This document shows, piece after piece, positions 1-8,066 of a stretch of DNA of 45,451 nt. The DNA comes from Bryobacterales bacterium (GTDB lineage: Bacteria > Acidobacteriota > Terriglobia > Bryobacterales > Bryobacteraceae). Location: positions 1 to 45,451 of the forward strand of contig JAEUQF010000172.1 of assembly GCA_016789745.1 (NCBI GenBank), given 5' to 3'. Under the pieces are notes generated by a model. The model searched no databases and was not told the origin of the DNA. It saw nothing but the letters and a program-made list of their open reading frames with translations. How positions within the stretch are numbered: position 1 is the stretch's first letter; each line of letters begins with the position of its first letter. Both the position numbers and the translations under genes were made by a program.

Positions 1-474
1 AACGATCCCAACAATTTCCAGGAGTGCATTATCGGCTGCGCGACGGGGGCCAACGGAAATCCGCAGAATTGCCGGGACCAGTGCTACGACGATCCTATCT
101 GTATGGAGAAGTGTATGCGCTCGATTCGCGCGATCTCGACCTGCGAGTTTGCGCAGGGCAACCTGAAGGCAGCGTGTGGCACGCCGGTGCTGAACCGTGC
201 CACCGGCTTCTGGCAACAGACGGTTAAGGTGACGAATGTGACTCCCAGCACCACCATGCGGAACACTGGCTATGTTCTGGACTCGCTGGCGGCGGGTTGG
301 AAGTTGTTAAATGGGGACGGAGTGACGGCGGATTTACTGCCAGCGGCAAGTCCCTATAAGAACCTTGGAGAGTTGGCGCCGGGGGCATCGGCGACGTTTG
401 TGCTGCAGTTCAGCCGCACCGGAACGCTGGCGTTGGGGTACATCAACCGCGTAGTGACCTCGGAAGGCCGGTAG
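1..474 (+). CDS. Cys-rich secreted-type protein, 3' part only
   Basis: The reading frame is open from the first base of the window and ends at TAG 472-474, so only the last 157 residues are present and the start lies upstream. The visible N-terminal half carries six closely spaced cysteines (in ECIIGC, NCRDQCYDD, PICMEKC) and then STCEF and AACGTP, a pattern of disulphide-bonded exported proteins. The second half has a beta-sandwich-like alternation and a phrase (LAPGASATFVLQFSR) that resembles the edge of Ig-like or CARDB-type adhesive domains. Its real function cannot be told. It converges on the minus-strand operon ending at 501. Coding status is supported by the open frame and normal composition; the family is not recognised. 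Confidence 0.7.
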   Translation, partial: NDPNNFQECIIGCATGANGNPQNCRDQCYDDPICMEKCMRSIRAISTCEFAQGNLKAACGTPVLNRATGFWQQTVKVTNVTPSTTMRNTGYVLDSLAAGWKLLNGDGVTADLLPAASPYKNLGELAPGASATFVLQFSRTGTLALGYINRVVTSEGR

Positions 475-492
475 GAATAGCCCCGCACTCCG

Positions 493-517
493 AGCCCGGA
501 TCACTTCGATTCGGGCT
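493..517. terminator. Possible hairpin between convergent genes
   Basis: AGCCCG at 493-498 pairs with CGGGCT at 512-517, with a partly paired AT-rich extension inside. It sits just past the plus-strand stop at 474 and overlaps the stop codon of the minus-strand gene at 501-503. There is no good T-run on either side, so at best it is a weak bidirectional terminator. Confidence 0.3.
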
Positions 518-1517
518 TAGGGGCGGGCGTGTTCTTTTTCTGTTGTTGTTCCTGCTGCGCTTCGGAGCGGCGGCGGAAGGTACGCTGGACGGGCTTGGCG
601 CTGGCCATCTGGGTATACAGGGCGAGCACTTCCTCGCGCTTGGCGTCATTCGGCAAGATGGCGCGATGACGGCCCTCGGCGGACGGCTTGAAGCGAAGTT
701 TGCCGGAGTCGTCGATGGTGAAGGTGCCGGGGTCGGAGAGCGTGAAGTAGCCCTTGTCGGGATGGACGGCCTGGAGTGCGGCGGCCATGCCGGGGGCGGG
801 CGCGTCGTAGGGCATGGTGCCGGCGGCTTTGTAAGCATCCACCACGGGGTGCGCCGGAGTGGCCCAGGCGAAGTCCTTTTCGATACTGGCGCCGGGATAG
901 CGCAGCGCATCGCCCACAGCGCTGTCGGCAACGAAGATGGGCGTAGGCCACTCGGCGAACAGTTTGCGGGCGGCGGTTGGGTCGATGGCGACGGCTGCTT
1001 CCGGCATGGCGACGGCAAGGTGGCGCACTTTGGATTTGATCCAGTCAATGGCACCGGGCAGAGCCAGAAGCGCGGCGAGGTTGGTGGCCGGGCCATTCAG
1101 CACAACGGCGGCGTTCTTGTCTTCCTGCGCGGTAAGGGCATTGCGTAGCAGAGGGGTGACCTCCGCCGTGTCGTTCAGGTGCGCGATGGGCGACTTGAAC
1201 TCCGGCCGCGCCAGCACCTGTTTGATGATGGGCGTGTCTTCCTGGAGCTTGCCCTCCACCGACATGCCGATGGGCAGGGCGCGGCTGATATTGCCGAAGA
1301 AGCCGCTGATGCTGCCGGCCAGGAAGCGGCCGATCACGTCGCAGAGTTGGGCGCCGCGGAGGCTGTCGCGGGTGGTACTGATGGCGATGACGCGGCAATC
1401 GTTCTTGCCGTCCAGCCCATACAGCAGCGCCAGCGTCAGCGCCTCATCGGCATTGCTGCCGAGGCTGGAATCGTAGATGACGCCGAGCGAGGGCTTGCCG
1501 GTAGTCGGAAATTGCAT
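501..1517 (-). CDS. Nucleoside hydrolase-like protein (IUNH fold)
   Basis: 338 residues, the usual length for inosine-uridine nucleoside hydrolases. The N-terminus (LGVIYDSSLGSNADEALTLALLYGL) matches the family's first strand and metal-binding loop, followed by a GAQLCDVIGRFL-type helix and, later, VVLNGPATNLAALL, which matches the family NGPLTNLA segment. The calcium-binding loop is altered: the usual DxDxGxDDA is replaced by D-S-S-L-G-S-N-A-D-E, so hydrolase activity is uncertain. There is no obvious signal peptide. The ATG overlaps the stop of the upstream DUF1552 gene by one base (TGATG), indicating translational coupling. The C-terminus ends in a Gln/Lys-rich tail. Role in the operon is inferred only: possibly nucleoside scavenging beside exported cytochrome-like proteins. 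Confidence 0.75.
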   Translation of the reverse strand: MQFPTTGKPSLGVIYDSSLGSNADEALTLALLYGLDGKNDCRVIAISTTRDSLRGAQLCDVIGRFLAGSISGFFGNISRALPIGMSVEGKLQEDTPIIKQVLARPEFKSPIAHLNDTAEVTPLLRNALTAQEDKNAAVVLNGPATNLAALLALPGAIDWIKSKVRHLAVAMPEAAVAIDPTAARKLFAEWPTPIFVADSAVGDALRYPGASIEKDFAWATPAHPVVDAYKAAGTMPYDAPAPGMAAALQAVHPDKGYFTLSDPGTFTIDDSGKLRFKPSAEGRHRAILPNDAKREEVLALYTQMASAKPVQRTFRRRSEAQQEQQQKKNTPAPKPESK

Positions 1518-2854
1518 CAGGCAAGGTCCAGGCCGCGCAGGCGGCCGGAAGCATCCCCGAAGTGATCCACTTCGACGCCCATGCGATCCATCATGGTGAG
1601 GAAGAGATTGGACATTGGCGTTTCGCGGCGATACGTCACGCGGCGGCCGGACTTGATGAAGCCGCCGCCGTTACCGGCGATGAGCGTGGGCAGATCTTCA
1701 TGGGTGTGGCGATTGCCGTCCGACAGGCCCGCGCCATAGACCAGCATGCAGTTGTCGAGCAGGCTGCGGTCGCCTTCCTTGATGGACTTGAGCTTCTCGA
1801 TCCAGCCGGCGAACTGCGTCACATGATAGGTATTGATTTGCGTGACCTTTTCGATGAGGTCCTGCTTGTTCATGTGATGGGTGAGGGGGTGGTGGCCGTC
1901 GGAGATGCCGATTTCGCGATAAGCACGCGAGGTACCTTCGCGGGTGACCAGGAAGGTGAGTACGCGGGTGAGGTCGGCCTGGAACGCCACGGTGATCATG
2001 TCGCTCATGAGCTTGAAGTGCTCGGCGAAGTCAGCCGGGACGCCGTAGGGCTTGTCCATCTTCGGGTCAATCTGGGCGTTGTCTTTTTCGGCCTTCTCGA
2101 TCTGGCGCTCGATTTCGCGGATGGAGGAGAGGTATTCGTCCAGCTTGCGGCGGTCGGTGGGGCCGAGGTTCGACTGCAGCTTCTTGGTGTCATCGGTGAC
2201 GAAGTCGAGAATGCTGCGGCGGAACTTGCTCTGCACGGCGCGCTCTTCTGGGCTGAGGTTGGCACCTTTGCCGAAGAGGCGTTCGAACATCGCGCGGGGG
2301 TCCAGAATCGGGGGCAGCGGCTGCGTTTCGCTGCGCCAGGCCAGGTTGTTCGTGTAGGCGCAGGAGTAACCGGAATCGCAATCGCCGGCCTGCCGCGCGT
2401 CTTCCAACCCCACTTCGAGCGAGGGGAAGCGCGTCTGGCCGCCAATCTTGTTGGCGACAATCTGGTCGCAGGAGATACCCGCCTTGATGTCGACGGCGGA
2501 CTTACGGGGCTGGACGCCGGTGAGGTAGGCGCCGCAGCAACGGCCATGGTCGCCGGCGCCGTCGAGCAGCGCGCGGCCGTTGTTGTGCGTCAGATTGCTG
2601 AGGACGGTGATGTCCTTCTTGAACGGATCGAGCGGCTTGAGAATGCGCGGCAGTTCACCCAGAGCGCCGTCCTGGGAGGGCGTCCAGTTCTTCATGTCGA
2701 TGCCGTTCGGCACATACACGAAGCCCATACGGACGGGGGACTTGACGGTGCTGGAGGCAAAGGCAGGGGCCATGGCATCCAGGAACGGGAGCGCCACGGC
2801 GGCGCCGGCCCCACGCAGGAACGTTCTCCGATTCAAGGCTTTCCGGGTAATCAT
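1517..2854 (-). CDS. DUF1552 family protein with Tat signal
   Basis: 445 residues. The N-terminus has a clear twin-arginine signal (RRTFLRGAGAA from residue 9, then a hydrophobic stretch ending in MAPAFA), so the protein is probably exported folded. The body matches DUF1552: MGFVYVPNGIDMKNWTP near residue 43, the DHGRCCGAYLTG block, SCDQIVANKIG, and the C-terminal LVYGAGLSDGNRHTHEDLP and LFLTMMDRMGVEVDHFGD. The function of DUF1552 is unknown; it is almost always paired with DUF1592/DUF1587 cytochrome-like proteins, as here. The start ATG overlaps the DUF1592 stop (ATGA). An alkaline-phosphatase/DUF1501-like fold has been suggested for such proteins, but that is not shown by this sequence. Confidence 0.9.
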   Translation of the reverse strand: MITRKALNRRTFLRGAGAAVALPFLDAMAPAFASSTVKSPVRMGFVYVPNGIDMKNWTPSQDGALGELPRILKPLDPFKKDITVLSNLTHNNGRALLDGAGDHGRCCGAYLTGVQPRKSAVDIKAGISCDQIVANKIGGQTRFPSLEVGLEDARQAGDCDSGYSCAYTNNLAWRSETQPLPPILDPRAMFERLFGKGANLSPEERAVQSKFRRSILDFVTDDTKKLQSNLGPTDRRKLDEYLSSIREIERQIEKAEKDNAQIDPKMDKPYGVPADFAEHFKLMSDMITVAFQADLTRVLTFLVTREGTSRAYREIGISDGHHPLTHHMNKQDLIEKVTQINTYHVTQFAGWIEKLKSIKEGDRSLLDNCMLVYGAGLSDGNRHTHEDLPTLIAGNGGGFIKSGRRVTYRRETPMSNLFLTMMDRMGVEVDHFGDASGRLRGLDLA

Positions 2855-5160
2855 CGAGCCGCTATCTCCTTCGATTTCGTGGTCACGGGCAACTTGGTTT
2901 GCACTTCGGGCCTGCGATTCTGGAACGGCAGGCTCCGGACTATTTCGAATACCAGGGTCTGGAAACGGTAGTCATCCCCTGAGATCTTTTTCACAATGTC
3001 GGCGACGGTTCTACGATCATACCGCTCCAGGCCCCGGCCGAGGGCATAGGTGAGCATCTTCTCGGTGATGCAGCGGGCGAACTCCGGCAGATCGGCCTTC
3101 AGCGCGGTACGCATCTCGGCGGCGTCTTTAAAGCTACGGCCGTTGGGGAAGGTGCCGGACGGGTCGATTTCGAAGTTGCCGTCCTTGGAGCGCCAGCGGC
3201 CGATGGCGTCGTAGTTCTCGAGGCCAAAGCCGAGCACGTCCATGCGGGCGTGGCAGGAGGCGCAGACGGCATTCGATCGGTGCTTCTCTAATTGCTGGCG
3301 CAGCGAGCCGGACGTACCGACGGCCTCTTCATCCAGGCTGGGCACGTTCGGCGGCGGCACGGGCGGAGGCACACCGAGGATGTTCTGCAACACGTACTTG
3401 CCACGGATGACGGGCGAGGTGCGGGTGGGGTATGACGACACCGTCAGCACGCTGGCGTGAGCCAGGATGCCACCGCGCTGGGCCGTGGTCAGTTCCACGC
3501 GGCGGAACTCGGGGCCCTGTACGCCTTCGATGCCGTAATGCGCGGCCAGGCGGTCATTGAGGTAGGTGAACTTCGCGTCCAGGAACTCGCCCATGGGCCG
3601 ATTTTCGCGGAGCATCGCTTCGAAGAACATCCGCGTTTCCATCTTCATGGCGTCGCGCAGGTCTGGACCCCAATCGGGGAACTTCTGCGGGTCGGGCTTG
3701 ACCGAATCGAGGTTGCGGGTTTCCAGCCATTGCCCGGCGAAGTTGGAGGCGAGCGCGGCGGAACGGTCGTCGGCGAGCATGCGCTTGACCTGGGCGTCGA
3801 TGGTGCCGGGGGTGCGGAGCTTCTTCGACTCGGCCAACGCCAGCAGTTGCTCGTCGGGCATCGACGACCACAGGAAATAGCTGAGGCGCGACGCCAGTTC
3901 AAGGTCAGAGATCTGATGGACGCCGGCGACCGGGTCATGCTCGATGCGGAACAGGAAGTGCGGGCTGACCAACATGGCCTGGATGGCAAGCTGGATGCCC
4001 TGCTCGGTAGTTTTGCCTTCGCTCTTGGCCAGGTTCACGAAGCGGGTGAGCGCGGCGACATCAGCTTTGGTGACCGGGCGGCGGTAGGCGCGGCGGGCCA
4101 GCGTGGAGAGGATCTTGTCGACGCAGGCGGCGCCGGAGTTCGGGTCGCAGACGAGGATCTTCTTACGGCTGGGGCGTTCGGTCTTGGTAGCGAAGGGGCC
4201 GACGAAGGTAATGGAGTCGAGGTACTTGTTCGACTTGCTGCTGTAGGCTTCCTTGGCCGTCTTGATGGTCTTGATGAACTCGTCGTTGAGGAAGGCAGCG
4301 CGGAAGGTGTGGTCGCCTTCGGGCAACGTGAGGCGGAATTCTTCCACCGAGTAGGGGTTGAAGTAGACCAGCCCCGACGGCTTGGTTTCCACCGGCTGCG
4401 AGTGGATCATCTTGCCATCCATGTAGAAGGCTAAGGTGACCGGAGCGGCGTCTTTGGCGCGCTCGCCGGGCAGGCCGATGCGTACGATGTATTCGCCTTC
4501 GAAGTCGACGCGGTGCGTGGCTTCGATGGTGGAGAAGTTCGGGCGGCGGATCTTCTTTTCCTTGGCGTGGTACTCGAATTCGAGCGGCTTCTTCGGGAGC
4601 GGGTTGGCGCCAATGGCGCGCGAGGCGATCTCTTCGGCCGCATCCAGGTACTTCTCCATCAGGATGGGCGAGATGGTGAGGACGTCGCCGATGTTGTCGA
4701 AGCCGTGGCCGCTGTCGTCGGTGGGGAAGTCCTTTTCGGCGCGGAAATCGACGCCGAGCAGGTCGCGGATGGTGTTCGAATACTCGTTCCGGTTCAGGCG
4801 CTTGGCGGTGACGCGGCCGGGGTCGGCCTTGACGTTGCGGTCAGCCTTTTCAAATTCGCCGTGAATGTAGTCGAGCAGCGATTTGACCTGGGAGGGGTCT
4901 GGCCGCGGCGTGCCTTTCGGCGGCATCTCGCCGGATTTCACTTTCGCCAGCAGGCGTTCCCATTCCTCGCGCTTCTCGGTGAGCGAGGCGGCGTGGGAAA
5001 AGGCGCCAACGTTCACACCGCCGGACGCAACGCTGTCGTTGTGACAGGGCGCACAGCTTTTGGCCAGCATGGGCTGGACGGTCTTTTCGAACGAGGGCGG
5101 TGCCGGCGTCTGGGCCAGACACACAGCGAGGGTAAAGGGAGTGACCAGGGTCAACCGCAT
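2851..5160 (-). CDS. DUF1592 domain-containing exported c-type cytochrome-like protein
   Basis: 769 residues from the ATG at 5160; an in-frame TTG at 5178 is possible, but the ATG puts a standard Sec signal (MRLTLVTPFTLAVCLAQ) at the N-terminus. A planctomycete-type cytochrome c motif CAPCH follows at residues 36-40, then the DUF1587 segment (RLNRNEYSNTIRDLLGVD), DUF1595 (LARRAYRRPVTKADV), DUF1592 (HFLFRIEHDP to GQWLETRNLD), DUF1588 (RGGILAHASVLTVSSYPTRTSPVIRGK) and DUF1585 at the C-terminus, with a second haem-like motif CASCHARMD. It is first in a three-gene coupled operon with DUF1552 and the nucleoside-hydrolase-like gene. It is presumably periplasmic and redox-active; the substrate is unknown. 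Confidence 0.9.
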   Translation of the reverse strand: MRLTLVTPFTLAVCLAQTPAPPSFEKTVQPMLAKSCAPCHNDSVASGGVNVGAFSHAASLTEKREEWERLLAKVKSGEMPPKGTPRPDPSQVKSLLDYIHGEFEKADRNVKADPGRVTAKRLNRNEYSNTIRDLLGVDFRAEKDFPTDDSGHGFDNIGDVLTISPILMEKYLDAAEEIASRAIGANPLPKKPLEFEYHAKEKKIRRPNFSTIEATHRVDFEGEYIVRIGLPGERAKDAAPVTLAFYMDGKMIHSQPVETKPSGLVYFNPYSVEEFRLTLPEGDHTFRAAFLNDEFIKTIKTAKEAYSSKSNKYLDSITFVGPFATKTERPSRKKILVCDPNSGAACVDKILSTLARRAYRRPVTKADVAALTRFVNLAKSEGKTTEQGIQLAIQAMLVSPHFLFRIEHDPVAGVHQISDLELASRLSYFLWSSMPDEQLLALAESKKLRTPGTIDAQVKRMLADDRSAALASNFAGQWLETRNLDSVKPDPQKFPDWGPDLRDAMKMETRMFFEAMLRENRPMGEFLDAKFTYLNDRLAAHYGIEGVQGPEFRRVELTTAQRGGILAHASVLTVSSYPTRTSPVIRGKYVLQNILGVPPPVPPPNVPSLDEEAVGTSGSLRQQLEKHRSNAVCASCHARMDVLGFGLENYDAIGRWRSKDGNFEIDPSGTFPNGRSFKDAAEMRTALKADLPEFARCITEKMLTYALGRGLERYDRRTVADIVKKISGDDYRFQTLVFEIVRSLPFQNRRPEVQTKLPVTTKSKEIAAR

Positions 5161-5240
5161 CAGGCTTCTACTTAACAAGGATGGTTCCCGCTAGTGTGGA
5201 TGTTACACCATCTAAACCGATTTGGGCGGTTGATCGATGA

Positions 5241-5786
5241 TTATTTTTGCCGATAGGCCGAGGGCGGCATTAGAAGCATAGCTGTATTGAGTTCGGCCGC
5301 AAACCATCCCCTGTGGTCATGATGCTGGCGTTGCGAAAGGAAATGCAGAAGTTCGTGCCCGGCCACCCAGGCTAAGGCTCGTCCTTCCAACACTTCCAGC
5401 CGCGCCGGGAGCAGGCTGTGAATCGGTTTCAGATAGAGTTCCATGCGTGGTAGAACACGGCCGTCCTCGGTCCGCATGGCCGCCAGGGCGTTGTCCGGTT
5501 GGGTGAGACGGGGTTCCTGGCGAAGGGTAACGATGACGAAGGGGGGCCGAAGGTCTTCGCAGCGGAATGTAATGGTGGCACCAACCAGGGGGCCGAGTTG
5601 GGCAAGTGCGTCGCGGAAGGAGTGGAGGGCGCCGGAGCTGAGTTGCTTCTGGTTTTCCAGGCAGAGCACAACTTGGTGATCCGAGGCCGGCAGAACCGCC
5701 GGCAGCGTTAAGAAAATCCACGCCAACGCCAGCATTGCAATTAAATTGTAACCAAATTGCAGCGGTTTAGAAATGGGAATCTGCAT
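5241..5786 (-). CDS. Small putative zinc-metalloprotease-like protein (HExxH)
   Basis: 181 residues with a hydrophobic N-terminal segment (about residues 14-33, LIAMLALAWIFLTLPAVLP) that could be a signal peptide or anchor; an internal ATG at 5735 is an alternative start. Near the C-terminus it has HELLHFLSQRQHHDHRGWF followed by AAELN, giving HExxH plus further histidines and a downstream Glu, which is the arrangement expected of a zincin active site. The rest is a compact domain with two cysteines. No family name is recognised. It is divergent from the bpt-like gene and shares a 44-base intergenic space with it. A secreted or membrane-anchored small metallopeptidase is an inference from the motif alone. 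Confidence 0.6.
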   Translation of the reverse strand: MQIPISKPLQFGYNLIAMLALAWIFLTLPAVLPASDHQVVLCLENQKQLSSGALHSFRDALAQLGPLVGATITFRCEDLRPPFVIVTLRQEPRLTQPDNALAAMRTEDGRVLPRMELYLKPIHSLLPARLEVLEGRALAWVAGHELLHFLSQRQHHDHRGWFAAELNTAMLLMPPSAYRQK

Positions 5787-5830
5787 GCCGACGTACTGGG
5801 TGGCCTGCTACGCTGTTTGGCTGAGGGGCG

Positions 5831-6556
5831 ATGGACTTCTGCTACTATCCGGCCCTGCCTGCCGGGCTATTGGACGACGATATCCTGACCGTGCTGCCGG
5901 AGGAGCGCTGCCCGTACTTACCGGGGCGCCGGGCGCGGTATCGCGCGTTTCTGGCGGGGCACATGTCAGCGACGCAGTATCACCGTTTGATGGACCGGGG
6001 ATTCCGGCGCAGTAGCGAGTTGTTCTACCAGCCGGTGTGCGCGGGGTGCCGGGAGTGTGTGCCGATCCGGGTGCCGGTGACAGGGTTCGCACCCAGCAAG
6101 TCGCAGCGGCGGGTGTGGCGGCAGAACCAGGACCTGGTGGTGACCGCGCGCCGGACAGAGGATCGCCCGGAGTTACTGACGCTGTTTCTGAAGTATCAAA
6201 AGCAGTGGCATGGCGAAGAGCGGGCGGAGGAAGGGGCAGAGGCGTACCTGTTCGAGTCGCCGGTGGAAACCGAGGTGTTTACGTATCGGTTGAAAGGAAG
6301 GCTGGTGGCGGCGGGGGTGTGCGATGTGTCGCGGTACTCGCTGTCGAGCGTGTATTTCTATTTTGACCCGGAGTTAGGGGAGCGGTCGTTGGGGACGCTC
6401 GGGGCGCTGTGGGAGATCGAACACGCGCGGGCGGCGGGGATTCCTTACTACTATCTGGGGTACTGGGTGCGGGATTGCGGGGCGATGGCGTATAAGGCCA
6501 AGTTCCGGCCGTTTGAGGTTCTGGGGGCGGACGGGGTTTGGCGGGCGGGGGGATGA
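5831..6556 (+). CDS. bpt: Aminoacyl-tRNA--protein transferase (Bpt/ATE family)
   Basis: 241 residues, the normal length of bacterial Bpt-type transferases. These move leucine (or arginine in eukaryotic relatives) from aminoacyl-tRNA to the N-terminus of proteins and so create N-degrons. The N-terminal ATE domain shows CPYLPGRRARYRAFL (residue 27 on), YHRLMDRGFRRSS and the cysteine cluster C70-x2-C73-x2-C76 followed by VPIRVPV; the C-terminal domain has YFYFDP, SLGTLGALWEIEHAR and YYLGYWVRDCGAMAYKAKF, all hallmarks of the family. The start is supported by GAGGGGCG just upstream. Amino-acid specificity (Leu versus Arg, Asp/Glu-ended acceptors) cannot be read from the sequence. The gene converges with the lipase-like gene 10 bases away. 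Confidence 0.9.
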   Translation: MDFCYYPALPAGLLDDDILTVLPEERCPYLPGRRARYRAFLAGHMSATQYHRLMDRGFRRSSELFYQPVCAGCRECVPIRVPVTGFAPSKSQRRVWRQNQDLVVTARRTEDRPELLTLFLKYQKQWHGEERAEEGAEAYLFESPVETEVFTYRLKGRLVAAGVCDVSRYSLSSVYFYFDPELGERSLGTLGALWEIEHARAAGIPYYYLGYWVRDCGAMAYKAKFRPFEVLGADGVWRAGG

Positions 6557-6566
6557 CCCAGTACTG

Positions 6567-7709
6567 CTAGCGGGGCGTGGTCAACGGTAGCCCGTGGGCC
6601 AAATTGTACTTGATGTTTTTCCCCGGCCACTCGGCGTTCGTGATGATACCGGCAGCCAGCAATTTGGGAGCAATGGCGTCCCACACCGCCTTGGAACCAT
6701 CCAGATCCTGTTGGTGAGTGATGTCGGTGTGCTTGGCCTCAGCCACCTCTTGCAACCCGGAAACATGCCGGCCGGCGAGTGGCTTGTAGAGGTTCTTGAC
6801 ACTCCCCCAGGCATAGAATGTCCGTTCATCGCGGCTGCCATCGGCGACCTCCTCCACCTTCTTGCCCCACCACTCGGAAGCGGCGGTTTTGCCGCTGCCG
6901 TCCTTTTTGTCCTTGAACTTGGCTTGCCAGTCCGGGTCGGTACACCATGGGGTTCCGCCCATGCCGCCGTGGGTTGTCGTGAACTTCGGGAACGGAGGTC
7001 GCTTCGTGGTGCCGCTGTCCCAGTTTGAACCGCAGTTGCCCATGAACTCGCGGCTCTTGGTGACCGGATCGCGAAGAACCGAAAAGACCTGCTTGACGTT
7101 GGAGGGGACCGTGCCCGCGTCGACGAAGCTTCGGTCAACCGGGTCAAACATTACCAGGTAATCCACATCGAGCGGCCCTTCTTCGGTGGTCACCCCGTAG
7201 ATTGAGCGGCTCAACCCGGTAGCCCGGTCCACAAACATCTTCGTGCTGAGCAGACCAGCGGTGCAGATCAGAGCGGCAGCTCCGCGACTATAGCCAACCA
7301 GGCAAATCTTCACGGGTTCCGGTGTCTCCTGCTTGGGCGGAGCATCCAACGGTTGGCCGCTTCCCGCCATCGCCATCGTGCCGCGGTCGCCGGGCATAGT
7401 AACGGTTTGCTGCTTGGGAGCAGCCGCCCAGTAGGCCAGGGTTGCAGCGGCGTTTTTGGCCTGGATCGCGGCGCGGTAGTCGAACACGTACTTGCGAACG
7501 AGTTTCGCAGCCTGTGCGGCGAGTGGTCCCGTTTCTAACCCCAACTCCGTCGGTCCCCGAAGATACTTCTTGTAGATGGTTGGAGCTCGGTCGTGCACCG
7601 TTTTGACGAAGCTGAGGCAGAAGGCTTCGTCGTACTTTTCCTTTCCATCGGTGGTCTTCTCACCAGGGTCAGGCCCGGTCCCATCAATTGCCACGAGTAT
7701 CAAAGGCAC
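6567..7709 (-). CDS. DUF2235/Tle1-like alpha/beta hydrolase (putative phospholipase)
   Basis: 380 residues from GTG 7709, chosen because TAGGAGAGA lies about ten bases upstream and the first strand (PLILVAIDGTG) then begins the protein; an upstream GTG at 7763 is in frame but adds an Arg-rich tail. The domain resembles DUF2235/T6SS phospholipase Tle1: DGTG at the first strand, nucleophile elbow GYSRG followed by AAALICTAGLL, an Asp in LVMFDPVD and a histidine loop THGGMGGTPW, together a plausible Ser-Asp-His triad. No secretion signal, VgrG, PAAR or immunity gene is visible beside it, so an effector role is not supported. Lipid or ester hydrolysis is inferred. Confidence 0.7.
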   Translation of the reverse strand: MPLILVAIDGTGPDPGEKTTDGKEKYDEAFCLSFVKTVHDRAPTIYKKYLRGPTELGLETGPLAAQAAKLVRKYVFDYRAAIQAKNAAATLAYWAAAPKQQTVTMPGDRGTMAMAGSGQPLDAPPKQETPEPVKICLVGYSRGAAALICTAGLLSTKMFVDRATGLSRSIYGVTTEEGPLDVDYLVMFDPVDRSFVDAGTVPSNVKQVFSVLRDPVTKSREFMGNCGSNWDSGTTKRPPFPKFTTTHGGMGGTPWCTDPDWQAKFKDKKDGSGKTAASEWWGKKVEEVADGSRDERTFYAWGSVKNLYKPLAGRHVSGLQEVAEAKHTDITHQQDLDGSKAVWDAIAPKLLAAGIITNAEWPGKNIKYNLAHGLPLTTPR

Positions 7710-8066
7710 TGGCGCGTCTCTCCTACGTAGAGTTATGCGTGAGAAGGACGAAAACGGGGCCACCGGAAAGGATTGTCACACCTCGGGCATCAAGACCCAC
7801 CACCTTCGCGCAGCGGATCGAGGCTCTCCGCAAAGCGCAGTGACGGCCTCAGCAGGATAGAGCATCTTGCGGGCGCATCATGGCGTCCGATCAGCCGTGC
7901 TGTCCGTGGCGGCGGCCAGAGGATTAGAAAGGGCACTGCCCAGGCGTGCTGCCGAAGGCGCGTCCCGTCTGAACAGCAGTCTCTCTTCTCCGCGGCCTCT
8001 ACGGCTCTGTGCTAGATACTCAGAACAAAATGTCGCGCAGAGACCCAGAGATCGCCGAGCCGAACC
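7710..8066. other. Gene-poor gap with repeat remnants
   Basis: 357 bases between two minus-strand genes. I see no convincing gene: the open frames here lack ribosome sites and recognisable domains. The only structure is two short remnants related to the CGCAGAG/CTCTGCG repeat of 29747-30112, listed separately. It should hold the promoter of the lipase-like gene, but no clear -35/-10 pair was found. Confidence 0.5.
7982..8059. repeat. Two facing remnants of a CTCTGCG-type dispersed repeat
   Basis: Bases 7982-8012 (CTCCGCGGCCTCTACGGCTC core) resemble the tandem repeat unit at 29747-30112, and 8031-8059 (CGCGCAGAGACCCAGAGATC core) resembles its reverse complement. Together they form a degenerate inverted pair. 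Similarity was judged by eye and is loose. Confidence 0.35.
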
